Origin: Pseudomonadota bacterium
GTDB lineage: Bacteria; Myxococcota_A; UBA796; UBA9615
DNA length: 64,000 nucleotides
Direction of reading: 5' to 3'
Assembly: GCA_024229515.1 (NCBI GenBank)
Contig: JAAESI010000193.1
Location: 1-64,000 of the forward strand
How positions within the stretch are numbered: the stretch's first letter is position 1; every line of letters starts with the position of its first letter. Below are positions 1-8,804 of this stretch, in pieces. The position numbers and the translations under genes were made by a program. The notes below the pieces were generated by a model. It was not told the DNA's origin. It saw only the letters and a list, made by a program, of their open reading frames with translations, and ran no database searches.

Positions 1-81
1 AGCTACAACCTGGAGCAGGTCAAGAGCCGAGGCTTCGGAGATCTCAGCGCGCTGGTTCAGATCAGCGGCGCCGCCGGCTGA
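1..81 (+). CDS. C-terminal end of an unidentified protein (partial)
   Basis: An open frame enters from the left edge and stops with TGA at 79-81, giving the last 26 residues, ending in GDLSALVQISGAAG. Third codon positions are mostly G or C, as in real genes of this window. The last 20 bases overlap the tail of the convergent minus-strand gene. Too little remains to name a family. It could be a chance open frame at the window edge, so confidence is low. Confidence 0.35.
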   Translation, partial: SYNLEQVKSRGFGDLSALVQISGAAG

Positions 82-1846
82 GCAGCAGCATCGGCACCAG
101 GAGCGTCATCACGCTCCACCCGTTGAGCCGGAAGCCCGCCTGGACCGAGCAGCTGCCGCAGGAGCTGTCCTCGCCGCTGTCGCAGCCGCCACAGCCGCCG
201 TCGGTGCTGTCGCAGCCCGAGTCCGCGCCGCAGCCGCCGTCCTCGCTGTCGCAACCGGGAATGCTGATCTCGCCGCCGTCACCGGTGTCGCCGCAGCCGA
301 TGCCGCTCAGCTCGATGGGGCCGATCTCGATCGGGATGGCGCTGTCCGGGTTCACCCACGCGTAGACGCCGAGGTAGTCCTCCTCCGCGCCGACGGCCCG
401 CATGTCCAGGTCCGCCAGGGTGATGCCGTAGATGGCCGGGATGGTGAACTCGGGGACCAGCGACTCCAGGTCGAAGGCCGCGCCCACCAGATCCGGCAGC
501 AGCGCCGCGAAGCTCTCGGGGATGTCCGAGGGGAGCCACTCGTTGTAGTCGACGGTGATGCCCAGGTGGGACTCCAGATCGAAGTCCAGGTCGATGAGCA
601 GCGTGCCGTCGTCCAGCTCCAGGCCGATGCCGGCGTCGGCGTACAGGCCGTTGGACCAGAAGCGGGTGTCCCGGTCCAGCTCGTCGCCGTACACGTCGAT
701 CGCCATCTGCGCGGTCAGGCCGGGGCCGGCGCCGAAGTCCACCAGCGGCGGGCCGACGGGCACCACCCGCACGTCCAGGGTCTTGGGCTCGGGCCACAAA
801 TCGGCGACCAGCTCCTCCTCGGCGAGGGCGAGGTAGTCGGTGGTCAGCTCCAGGTCCGCCAGGTCCGCCAGCGACAGGCACAGCGCGCCGCCCTGCCAGG
901 CCGCGTACAGCGCCTGGTTGAGCATGTCCTCGGAGACGACGATGCCCAGGTGGTAGGGGACCGTGGTGTCGGGGATGAGGCCCGTGACCAGCGGCGCGTC
1001 GTGCGCCGAAGCGAGGTACGGACCGGAGTCCTGGGGCACGCAGGTCCCGTAAAATGGGCTGGTGAACTTGCTCGAGAAGGCCAGCTCCACGCCGGTGGAG
1101 GAGACGTCGAGGCCGGCGGCCTCGATCTCGTAGGTCAGCGGAGTGCCGAGGATGTCGATCTCGCCGCCCAGGTCCAGGGCGCCCGTCAGGCCGCCGATCG
1201 CCTCTTCCAGCTGGGTCTCGAGCTCCGCGATCTGCTCGTCGAGCACGCCGTCCAGGATGGTGCCGATGAGGTCGACGCCGTAGCCCTGCATCGTCTCCAG
1301 CGCGTCGCCGAGCACGCAGCCGGTGCCGACCGGGTTGCCGAAGTTGCCGTGGCTGAACCAGAGGTGGTCGACCTGCGCGTTGAGGGCGCCGTCTTCGAGG
1401 ACGAGGTCGATGCCGACGTCCACGTCCAGCCAGGTCGGCGGGAGCGCGAGCGTGCAGGTCTCGTTCAGCTCGACGACGCAGGTGCCTGCGGTGGTGATGG
1501 CCACCGGCTCGCTCCACAGGGTCATCGTCATCGCGATGTTGAGGGAGCTGTCCTCGGGGGTGATCTCGACCGTCTCGGTGTACAGGTTGATCTGGATGTC
1601 GTCGGCCGAGTAGGTCAGGACCCCCTCGGTCTCTTCGTCGCAGTCGACCTCGCCGGACAGGCCGGTGGCCTCGATGCTGACGGGGAGCACGCCGGCGATC
1701 GACTCGCCGAGGGCGTCGAGCCCGCCGGTGCTGAGATGCACCACCATCGCGTTCTCCATTGTGAACGCGTCTGGAGTCGCCCCTTCGGCGAGTGCAGGGG
1801 TCGCGCACAAGGCGCCAACACACATCAAACCGAGGAACTTCTGCAT
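62..1846 (-). CDS. Secreted protein with MYXO-CTERM-like sorting tail
   Basis: The 594-residue product starts with a clear signal peptide (MQKFLGLMCVGALCATPALA), so the ATG at 1846 is preferred over longer upstream readings. The body is acidic and rich in Leu, Asp and Gly with alternating beta-like segments; I do not recognise a catalytic domain. Near the C-terminus there is a Cys/Gly/Asp-rich stretch with about ten cysteines, followed by a hydrophobic helix and a final Arg4. That layout is a MYXO-CTERM-like signal, which in Myxococcota marks proteins for processing and surface display. It is transcribed divergently from the phosphohexomutase gene, with 61 bp between the start codons, and has a TAGGTT box 7 nt before its ATG. 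Confidence 0.85.
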   Translation of the reverse strand: MQKFLGLMCVGALCATPALAEGATPDAFTMENAMVVHLSTGGLDALGESIAGVLPVSIEATGLSGEVDCDEETEGVLTYSADDIQINLYTETVEITPEDSSLNIAMTMTLWSEPVAITTAGTCVVELNETCTLALPPTWLDVDVGIDLVLEDGALNAQVDHLWFSHGNFGNPVGTGCVLGDALETMQGYGVDLIGTILDGVLDEQIAELETQLEEAIGGLTGALDLGGEIDILGTPLTYEIEAAGLDVSSTGVELAFSSKFTSPFYGTCVPQDSGPYLASAHDAPLVTGLIPDTTVPYHLGIVVSEDMLNQALYAAWQGGALCLSLADLADLELTTDYLALAEEELVADLWPEPKTLDVRVVPVGPPLVDFGAGPGLTAQMAIDVYGDELDRDTRFWSNGLYADAGIGLELDDGTLLIDLDFDLESHLGITVDYNEWLPSDIPESFAALLPDLVGAAFDLESLVPEFTIPAIYGITLADLDMRAVGAEEDYLGVYAWVNPDSAIPIEIGPIELSGIGCGDTGDGGEISIPGCDSEDGGCGADSGCDSTDGGCGGCDSGEDSSCGSCSVQAGFRLNGWSVMTLLVPMLLLSRRRR

Positions 1847-1853
1847 CGCGCGC

Positions 1854-1859
1854 AACCTA
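1854..1859 (-). promoter_or_regulatory. Putative -10 box (TAGGTT) of a leaderless transcript
   Basis: TAGGTT on the minus strand ends 7 nt before the ATG of the secreted protein gene, and no Shine-Dalgarno sequence lies between. The spacing would place the transcript start at or next to the start codon. Confidence 0.4.
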
Positions 1860-1893
1860 AAGCAAACCCCCGAGGGCCACAAGGGCACTCTGG

Positions 1894-1899
1894 TAGGCT
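1894..1899 (+). promoter_or_regulatory. Putative extended -10 box (TGGTAGGCT) of a leaderless transcript
   Basis: TAGGCT, preceded by TGG as in extended -10 promoters, lies 8 nt before the phosphohexomutase ATG. No Shine-Dalgarno sequence is visible between box and start. Confidence 0.4.
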
Positions 1900-1907
1900 C
1901 CGCGGCC

Positions 1908-4040
1908 ATGTCCCAATCGCTGAAGGAGGCCCTGGCGGGCCTCGCATCCGACCCTTCCCACGCCGCGGACGCCGAGGCCAACATCCAGCGGTGGCTCAAC
2001 GAGCCCGCTTTCGGCCGGTACCGGCCGCTGCTGCAAGCGCTCCTGGAGCGGGAGCAGTGGGACACGCTGCTGGATTCCTTCTACCGGGTGCTGCCCTTCG
2101 GCACCGGCGGCCGCCGCGGGCCGGTCGGGCTGGGCCCCAACCGGATGAACCCGTGGACAGTCGGTACCTCGGTGCAGGGCAACATCGACTTCCTGCGCCA
2201 GCGCTTCGGGGATGAGCCGCTGACCGTGGTGGTCGCGGCGGACGTGCGGATCTTCCGCGACCTCAAGGGCGCCTTCCCCGCGGACGTCGACAACCCCCTG
2301 CTGGGGATGACGTCGGTGGATCTCGCGCGTGAGGCGGCGGCGATCTACGTCGCCAACGGCTGCACCGTGCACATGATCGGGCCGGGGGAGGACCGCTACC
2401 TCGCGACCCCCGAGCTGTCGTTCCTGATCCGGCACCTGGGGGCCCACGGCGGCCTCAACGTGAGCGCGTCGCACAACCACCCCGACGACAGCGGGGGCAA
2501 GTTCTACACGGAGCTCGGAGCGCAGGAGATTCCGCCCTACGACGAGCAGATGGTCGAGCTCGTCGAGCGGGTCGACGCGGTCCAGACCTGCACCTGGGAG
2601 GAGGCCCTCGCCACCGGCCGGGTGCACTTCCTCCCGCCGTCGCTGCACGACGCCTACGTGCAGGACAGCTCCCAGGTCCTGCGGGGCGACGCTCGCGGCG
2701 CGAGGATCGTGTTCTCGAACCTCCACGGGGTCGGCGATCAGTCCGTCGGCGACGCGCTGGAGAAGGCCGGCTTCGAGGTCCACTACGTGGAGTCCCAGCG
2801 CAGCCACGACGGCCTGTTCCCCGGCGTGCGCTTCCTCGCCCCCAACCCGGAGTACCCGTCGGCCTTGATCGAGGCCGAGGAGCTCGCCCAGCGGATCGGC
2901 GCGGACCTCGTGCTCGCCACCGACCCCGACGCCGACCGGATCGGGGGCCTCATCCCCGGCCGCGTCGCCGGCGGCCCTTGGCGCTTCCTGACCGGCAACG
3001 AGCTCAGCTCGCTGGTGGCGGCGGCCCGGTTCGACGGTGCGCCTCCGGGCAAAATCGCGATCAAGACCGAGGTCACCACCGGGCTGTTCAGCCGCGTCGT
3101 GCGGGCGGCTCAGGGGCAGGTGGTCGAGCACCTGCTCGTCGGCTGCAAGTACATCGCCCAGGTGATGCGCGACCTCGAGACGACCGGCCGCAGCGGCGAC
3201 GTGGTCGGCGACGTCACGGACGTGCTCATCGGCACCGAAGAGAGCCACGGCTTCCTCCTGACCCCCGGAATCCGCGACAAGGACGCGATCGCCCCGTCGC
3301 TCGTGCTGGCGGAGCTGTGCGCCGAGCGGAAGGCCGCCGGTTCCTCGATGCTGGACGCCCTCGAGGAGCTGTACGCGGCCCACGGGGCCGTTGCCAACGT
3401 GCAGATGCCGCTGGTCATGGCGGGCGCGACCGGGCGGCAGCGCATCCTCGCGATCCAGGACGGGTTGCGGGCCTCTCCGCCCACCGCGATCGGGGGGCAC
3501 GCCGTCACCGGCTTCGCCGACCGGCGCGACGAGCAGGGGGTGTTCGGGCCGATCGTCTCGGGCACCGACCGCGCGGCGCGGGACGTGCTCGCGTTCCAGC
3601 TCGGCCCTGACTGCCGGCTGGTGATCCGCCCCTCCGGCACCGAGCCGAAGACCAAGATCTACGCCGAGGCGATCGTGCCCGCGGGCGACGACATCGAAGC
3701 CTCGCTGGCCGAAGCGGACACGGCGGCGCGCGCGATCGCGTCGGACTTCGTCGCCCAGGCGCTGGCGCTGGTCGGCCTCGAGATGCCCCCCGCGGGACTG
3801 CACTGCTCGCCCCTGCTGGACGTCGATCAGCGCATGGAGTTCGGCAACGCGGTGCTCCCCGAGGCGATCGCCCGCGTGGGCGACGGGCTCGACGGCCCCG
3901 CGCTGCGGTCGTGGCTGGAGGCCCGCGTCGCTCCCTGGGGCGGCGACGGCATCGGCATGACGGCGCCCGGCGTGGCGTGGTGGCGGAGCCAGAACCCCGG
4001 CCCTCAGTGGAACGCGCTGGACGAGGCCTGGGTTGGCTGA
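1908..4040 (+). CDS. Phosphoglucomutase/phosphomannomutase family protein
   Basis: A 710-residue alpha-D-phosphohexomutase, which moves phosphate between C1 and C6 of hexose phosphates in the cytoplasm. The catalytic serine sits in NVSASHNHPDD (Ser188), the metal-binding loop is DPDADR from Asp339, and the phosphate-binding loop is RPSGTEPK (about 574-581). The family usually has 450-580 residues; here there is an N-terminal extension of about 70 residues before the core and a C-terminal extension beyond the last domain. The ATG at 1908 is chosen because it follows a -10-like box and precedes the first conserved helix. The stop codon overlaps the start of the DNA methyltransferase gene, so the two are probably cotranscribed. 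Substrate (glucose or mannose phosphate) cannot be decided. Confidence 0.93.
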   Translation: MSQSLKEALAGLASDPSHAADAEANIQRWLNEPAFGRYRPLLQALLEREQWDTLLDSFYRVLPFGTGGRRGPVGLGPNRMNPWTVGTSVQGNIDFLRQRFGDEPLTVVVAADVRIFRDLKGAFPADVDNPLLGMTSVDLAREAAAIYVANGCTVHMIGPGEDRYLATPELSFLIRHLGAHGGLNVSASHNHPDDSGGKFYTELGAQEIPPYDEQMVELVERVDAVQTCTWEEALATGRVHFLPPSLHDAYVQDSSQVLRGDARGARIVFSNLHGVGDQSVGDALEKAGFEVHYVESQRSHDGLFPGVRFLAPNPEYPSALIEAEELAQRIGADLVLATDPDADRIGGLIPGRVAGGPWRFLTGNELSSLVAAARFDGAPPGKIAIKTEVTTGLFSRVVRAAQGQVVEHLLVGCKYIAQVMRDLETTGRSGDVVGDVTDVLIGTEESHGFLLTPGIRDKDAIAPSLVLAELCAERKAAGSSMLDALEELYAAHGAVANVQMPLVMAGATGRQRILAIQDGLRASPPTAIGGHAVTGFADRRDEQGVFGPIVSGTDRAARDVLAFQLGPDCRLVIRPSGTEPKTKIYAEAIVPAGDDIEASLAEADTAARAIASDFVAQALALVGLEMPPAGLHCSPLLDVDQRMEFGNAVLPEAIARVGDGLDGPALRSWLEARVAPWGGDGIGMTAPGVAWWRSQNPGPQWNALDEAWVG

Positions 4041-4911
4041 GGAGGTCCTCCGGACCGAGCTCGGCACCCTGCTGCAGGGCGACTCGATCGCCTGGCTGGA
4101 GGGGCTTCCCGACGCTTCGGTCGACCTCGTGGTGGCCGACCCGCCGTACGGCATCGCCAAGGCGTGGTGGGACACCTGGGCGACGCGCCAGGACTACGTG
4201 CAGTGGGCCTCGGGCTGGCTGGAGCAGCTCGCGCGCATCCTCAAGCCCACCGGCAGCGCCTACGTCATGGGCTTCTCCGAGGTGCTCGCCGACCTGAAGT
4301 GGGCCGCCGCGGACCGCTTCGACGGCTGCCGCTGGTTGGTCTGGGCGTACCGCAACAAGGGGAACCTGCGGAACGACTGGGGGCGGAGCCACGAGTCGCT
4401 GCTGCACCTCCGCAAGAGCCGCACCTTCACGATGAACATCGACGCCGTGCGGGTCCCCTACAACGCCCACACGCGTCGGTACCCCGAGCGCAAGCAGGGG
4501 GCGACGTCGCAGTTCGGCGGGGCCAAGGAGGGCGGGCGATCGTGGTCGCCGCACCCCGGCGGCGCACGTCCCCGCGACGTCATCGAGATCCCGGTGCTCA
4601 ACAACGGCATGGCCGAGACCAGCGGCCACCCCACCCAGAAGCCGGAGGAGCTCATCCGGCGCCTCGTGGAGGCTTCGTCGGACGCGGGCCAGCTCGTCCT
4701 GGATCCCTTCGGGGGGAGCGGCACCACCGCGGTGGTCAGCGAGCTGCTGGGCCGCCGCTGGCTCGTCTGCGAGCGGGAAGCCGAGTACATCGGCTACGCC
4801 CGCGAGCGCCTCGACCGGGTCGGTCGGAGCGAGCACACGCTGGAGGATCTGCGGGCCGCCGGGGAGCGCCAGGCGGAGAACCGCAGCCGCGTGCGAAGCG
4901 GCACCCCGTGA
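4033..4911 (+). CDS. Orphan beta-class DNA methyltransferase
   Basis: A 292-residue SAM-dependent DNA methyltransferase. Motif IV is DPPY (Asp36) near the N-terminus and the SAM-binding motif DPFGGSGTT (from Asp224) is near the C-terminus, the beta-class order seen in CcrM/HinfI-type enzymes; DPPY suggests adenine-N6 methylation, though N4-cytosine cannot be excluded. The middle segment (about 95-200), including HPTQKP, would hold the target-recognition region. The start is TTG at 4033, overlapping the phosphohexomutase stop by 8 bases. No restriction endonuclease is adjacent, so this looks like an orphan methyltransferase. Its stop overlaps the next gene as GTGA. Confidence 0.9.
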   Translation: MAEEVLRTELGTLLQGDSIAWLEGLPDASVDLVVADPPYGIAKAWWDTWATRQDYVQWASGWLEQLARILKPTGSAYVMGFSEVLADLKWAAADRFDGCRWLVWAYRNKGNLRNDWGRSHESLLHLRKSRTFTMNIDAVRVPYNAHTRRYPERKQGATSQFGGAKEGGRSWSPHPGGARPRDVIEIPVLNNGMAETSGHPTQKPEELIRRLVEASSDAGQLVLDPFGGSGTTAVVSELLGRRWLVCEREAEYIGYARERLDRVGRSEHTLEDLRAAGERQAENRSRVRSGTP

Positions 4912-6587
4912 CGGAGCAGCCGCCCCCCCCGATCCACCCCCTCGCGGCGCTCGCGGCCCTCGCCGGCGGCGGCCTCGCCGTCTCCTGGGCCAGTCCCCCG
5001 ACCGGCGTGCCGGCGCTGTCGCTGGTGATGTGGGCCCCCGCGATCGTCGTGCTCGGCCGGCTGACGGGGTGGCGGGCGTTCCTGGGCGGCTGGCTCCTGG
5101 GGGCGTGCATGCAGGCGGGGCTGTTCCCCTGGCTGGTGCCGACCATCGTCCGGTTCTCCACGATCCCGCTGGCGGGCGCGATCGGCGTGCTGGTCCTGTA
5201 TTCGCTCCTCTTCGGGCTCGGCTGGGCGGTGTTCGGGCTGGGCATCAAGCCGCTCCGCGAGACCTTCGGATCGTGGTGGCCGGTGCCCGTGGCGGCGTTG
5301 GGGGCCGCCGCCGAGTACCTCGCCCCCCACCTGTTTCCGACGCCGTTGGGGGAGATCTGGACGGAGACGCCGCAGCTGTTCCTGATCGTGTCGCTGACCG
5401 GCCTTGCAGGCGCCACGTTCCTGCTTCTGCTGGTCAATTGCGTCCTCGCTCAAGCGCTGGAGCGAGATCCCGGAACGGGCCGCTCGGCCGCCGTCCTGGC
5501 CGCGTGCCTCGCCGTCGCAGCGGGCTGGTCTCAGCTGCACCTGGGCACGATCGAGGAGGCCGAAGCGGGGGTCGAGCCGGTGAGGGTGGCGGTGATTCAG
5601 CCGCACCTGCTGGATGAGGATCGGCGGCGCGTCCGGGCCGAGTCGAGCACCGGGGTGATCGGCGTGATCACCGACCTGGTCCGCTGGGCCGTGGACGACG
5701 ATTCCGAGATCCAGGTGGTGGTCCTGCCCGAGGGGGCGCTCAACCGCCGGCCCTCCCACGCCACCAACGACCGGCTCACCCGCCTGGTCGAAGATCGGGA
5801 GTTCGAGATCTGGACGGGAGCGCAGTGGCGCGTCGGCAAGGGCGAGGACCGCAAGCTGCTCGGTGGCGGCTGGCGAATCCAGGCCGACGGCACGATCGAC
5901 CCTCCCCACCAGAAGAACGTCCTCATCCCCTTCGGTGAGTACATGCCGCTGGCGGATGTGTTCCCCGCCCTGCAGGCCATCACCGGGCGCTCGACCACGA
6001 CGGCGGGGGACAGCCTCCAGTTGTTCGAGACCGACTGGGGCCGCTTGATGTTCGTCGTCTGCTTCGAGGCGACCCGGCCCCGGTACCTGCGGCAGGGCCG
6101 CCTCGCGGGCGCCGACTTCCTCGTGAACGTCACCTACGAAGGGTGGTTTGGCGACACTGCCCAGGCCGGGCTGCACCTGCGGGTGGCTGCCTCGCAGTCG
6201 GCCCTCCTGGGGGTTCCCCAGATCCGCGCGGGGGCCACGGGGATCTCGGCGATCATCGATGCGCGGGGCATTGCGTCGCCGCGCACGGTCAACTTCGAGC
6301 CGGACGTGCTCGTGGCGGATGTGCGACTGGCGCCGGTGCCGACCCCCTACGTGCGGCTGGGCGACTGGTTCGCGGGGGTTGTGCTGCTGCTGTCGTTCGG
6401 CGGATTGGCGTGGGCGGGCCGCAAGGGGCAAGCCGGCCCTCGCCGACCCTGGATCGTCGTGGGGGTGTACCTCCTCACCGTACCCGGCGCCTTCCACATC
6501 GATCCCCACGTGCCCCCGCTGGAGCTGGTGCTGTGGGGCGCGGCGCTGCTCGCGGCCGTCATCGCGGCCCGGGGGCGGGTGGCGTGA
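4908..6587 (+). CDS. lnt: Apolipoprotein N-acyltransferase
   Basis: A 559-residue inner-membrane enzyme that adds the third acyl chain to the N-terminal cysteine of lipoproteins. The N-terminal 190 residues are a run of hydrophobic helices, followed by a periplasmic nitrilase-fold domain with the expected triad: Glu275 in VLPEGALN, Lys336 in QKNVLIPFGEY and Cys385 in VVCFEATRP. A last membrane segment lies at the C-terminus, as is usual. Translation starts at GTG 4908, overlapping the methyltransferase stop (GTGA), which indicates coupling. The window encodes several lipobox proteins that would be substrates. Its 3' end nearly touches the convergent phosphatase gene. Confidence 0.93.
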   Translation: MTEQPPPPIHPLAALAALAGGGLAVSWASPPTGVPALSLVMWAPAIVVLGRLTGWRAFLGGWLLGACMQAGLFPWLVPTIVRFSTIPLAGAIGVLVLYSLLFGLGWAVFGLGIKPLRETFGSWWPVPVAALGAAAEYLAPHLFPTPLGEIWTETPQLFLIVSLTGLAGATFLLLLVNCVLAQALERDPGTGRSAAVLAACLAVAAGWSQLHLGTIEEAEAGVEPVRVAVIQPHLLDEDRRRVRAESSTGVIGVITDLVRWAVDDDSEIQVVVLPEGALNRRPSHATNDRLTRLVEDREFEIWTGAQWRVGKGEDRKLLGGGWRIQADGTIDPPHQKNVLIPFGEYMPLADVFPALQAITGRSTTTAGDSLQLFETDWGRLMFVVCFEATRPRYLRQGRLAGADFLVNVTYEGWFGDTAQAGLHLRVAASQSALLGVPQIRAGATGISAIIDARGIASPRTVNFEPDVLVADVRLAPVPTPYVRLGDWFAGVVLLLSFGGLAWAGRKGQAGPRRPWIVVGVYLLTVPGAFHIDPHVPPLELVLWGAALLAAVIAARGRVA

Positions 6588-6590
6588 CCG

Positions 6591-7235
6591 TCAGCTGGCG
6601 ACGAGATCCGCCACCTCGCTGAATTGGTGGATTTGCCGGTCGGCGTCGGCCGGCGCGTCCAGCTGGAATCCGCCCCAGGAGCACCACACGGCGGTCATGC
6701 CAGCGGCTCGGGCGGCGCCTACGTCCACATCGGAGTCGCCGACGTAGATGCAGCTGGGGGGGCGCACCCCGATCTTGCCCGCTGCGATGAGCAGGCCGTC
6801 GGGGGCGGGCTTCTTCGCCGGCACCGCGCCGCTGCCCAGGATGATCCCGAAGAAGCGGCTCAGATCGAGCGCATCGAGCACGTCGACGGCGGGCTCGTGC
6901 GGCTTGTTGGTGACCACCCCCATGGGAACGCCCTGGGAGTGCAGGAGCTCGAGCCCTTCCTCGACGCCGGGGAAAGCGGCGGTGGTGTCCAGCAGGACGC
7001 GGTCGTAATGGGCGAGGAACGCGTGGGCGATGTCCTCGTCGGCCTCGCGGCCGGGAGCGACGTGGTTCAAGCAGCGGGCGATGAGCGTGCGGGCGCCGTT
7101 GCCGACGTAGCTGGCGACCACCTCCAGCGGCAGGGTCGGGAGATCGAGGTCGTTCAGGACCGCGTTGGCGGCAGCGGCGAGGTCGCGCCGCGAGTCGACG
7201 AGGGTGCCGTCCAGATCGAACAGGACCCCGCGCAT
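6591..7235 (-). CDS. gph: Phosphoglycolate phosphatase, HAD family
   Basis: A 214-residue HAD hydrolase. The nucleophile motif is LFDLDGTLVDS at the N-terminus, the Lys motif lies in NKPHEPA and the acidic metal motif is YVGDSDVDVGAA, all in the usual order with an alpha-helical cap between. This combination fits phosphoglycolate phosphatase (2-phosphoglycolate to glycolate), although related phosphatases such as those acting on pyrophosphate or N-acetylmuramate 6-phosphate look similar. The start ATG at 7235 directly abuts the stop of the upstream DUF4388 gene, so both share a transcript. Confidence 0.82.
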   Translation of the reverse strand: MRGVLFDLDGTLVDSRRDLAAAANAVLNDLDLPTLPLEVVASYVGNGARTLIARCLNHVAPGREADEDIAHAFLAHYDRVLLDTTAAFPGVEEGLELLHSQGVPMGVVTNKPHEPAVDVLDALDLSRFFGIILGSGAVPAKKPAPDGLLIAAGKIGVRPPSCIYVGDSDVDVGAARAAGMTAVWCSWGGFQLDAPADADRQIHQFSEVADLVAS

Positions 7236-8717
7236 CTACATCTGGTGCAGCTGGCGTTCGTAGATGACGATCCGCTCCATCATCTCCGACTCGGCCTCGC
7301 CCGGGAGCATGTCCTTGGCGTCGTACAGGTGGCTGAAGATCAGCTCGTACAGGCCCTGGTGCAGCAGCGCCCCGTAGTCCCCGGGGGGGCACTCGGCGAG
7401 GTTGTTGATGAGGGGCTGGGTGGGCACGGTGCCGTCGTCGCCGACCGACAGGTCGCGGAACAGCTCGGGGTACTGGCGCTGTCCGCTGCCGAGCAGGGCG
7501 TTGAACCGTTGCTGCGACTTGTCCGCGGTGATGTGCTCGGCGAACGTCGCGAAGATGACGCGGAAGATGTTGTTGAACACCTTGATGCGGTCCTCGAAGT
7601 CGTTCAGCTGCTCCCGCGTGAACGGCCCCTGCGTGCCCGAGATGCGGATCGAACCGGTTCCGTCGGCGTCGACGACCGCCGCGTTGTCGGCGCTGTCCTC
7701 GTCGGTGCTGCCGAAGATGTCGAAGTCGCCGCTGCCGAGCTCGCCCGTGGGGGTCTCGACTCCGGGCTGGGTGACGGCGAGCACCGGGGTCTCGGGCCGC
7801 GTATCGAGGAAGGCCTTGGGGATCGCCTCGGTGGGCTCGTCCTCGTCGTCGAAGTCCTCGTCCATCGCGATCGCTTCGATCGCTTCCATCGACGGGGCCG
7901 AGGGCGGGGTGTGGGCGTCGGCGCCGAGGATGGCGACGCCCTGCAGATCGACCTTGTCGAGCACCTCGTACGACTTCACGAAGCCGCCGCGGGCCGCCTT
8001 GTCGTAGTCGCTCTCCTCCACCGGGCCGATGGCCTCGGCATCGAGCCACGCGCTGAGCGAGCGGGAGGCGTTGATGAAGGGGGGGCCGATCACATCGAGC
8101 AGGTCGGTGACCGGTCGGGGCGTGTGCAGCTCGGCCCAGACGGCATCGGCGCAGTCGCTCGGCTGATCACCGACCGCCGCGTGCGTCTGTTCGTCCGACA
8201 GCATCGCCATCACCGGGGCGGCCGCGTCGCGCCAATCGCTCAGCTCCAGCAGGAGCTCGTCTCGATCGACGCCCAGTTGCATGTTGTCGGGGAACACCGC
8301 GTCCAACTCTTCGAACGCTCCGGTCGCTCCGGGGGTGCCCAGCGCCCACGCGAGGTTGTCGCGGAAGACGCCCGAGCGGGCCGCCATCATGGCGCCGCCG
8401 TCGACCGAGCCGGCTTGAACGAGGAGGTCGGCGAGGTCCTCGTCGCCTTTGATGTCCATCGTGATCATCTCGAAGGCGTCGGCGTCGACCGCGCCCGAGG
8501 CGATGAGCAGATTGCCCAGCGTCTTGTCGTCGTCCTTGCTGCCGGCGGCGATGATCGAGCCCATCATCAGATGCACGTCTACGGACGCCGCCGAGGGGCG
8601 GTCGACGTGCAACGTGCCAGTGACGCCTCCCTCGCCCAACTCACTGAGCTGGGTCAGCAGGTCGGTCGCGTCATCCTTTTCGACCGCCTTCTTGGACTGC
8701 GACTTCTTCCGAGCCAT
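7236..8717 (-). CDS. DUF4388 (PATAN-type) domain protein
   Basis: A 493-residue cytoplasmic protein without signal peptide. Residues about 20-110 match the DUF4388 pattern, with GVTGTLHVDR, a hydrophobic GSIIAAGS segment and a LGNLLIASGAVD helix pair; such domains occur in myxobacterial and cyanobacterial regulators. The centre is acidic and low in complexity, and the C-terminal 130 residues form a predicted all-helical domain beginning near FTREQLNDFEDRIKVFNNIF. The start is preceded by an AGGA Shine-Dalgarno sequence. It lies 87 bp downstream of the S41-like gene and immediately upstream of gph. A role in regulation or gliding-type signalling is inference from the domain family. Confidence 0.75.
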   Translation of the reverse strand: MARKKSQSKKAVEKDDATDLLTQLSELGEGGVTGTLHVDRPSAASVDVHLMMGSIIAAGSKDDDKTLGNLLIASGAVDADAFEMITMDIKGDEDLADLLVQAGSVDGGAMMAARSGVFRDNLAWALGTPGATGAFEELDAVFPDNMQLGVDRDELLLELSDWRDAAAPVMAMLSDEQTHAAVGDQPSDCADAVWAELHTPRPVTDLLDVIGPPFINASRSLSAWLDAEAIGPVEESDYDKAARGGFVKSYEVLDKVDLQGVAILGADAHTPPSAPSMEAIEAIAMDEDFDDEDEPTEAIPKAFLDTRPETPVLAVTQPGVETPTGELGSGDFDIFGSTDEDSADNAAVVDADGTGSIRISGTQGPFTREQLNDFEDRIKVFNNIFRVIFATFAEHITADKSQQRFNALLGSGQRQYPELFRDLSVGDDGTVPTQPLINNLAECPPGDYGALLHQGLYELIFSHLYDAKDMLPGEAESEMMERIVIYERQLHQM

Positions 8718-8804
8718 TCGTTTCCTGGTGGATTGTCCCGTGGGGGAACCGAGGGATCTTACGCGACCGGGGATGGCGGGCTCAAGAGGGGGGTCCGAAT
8801 GGAG

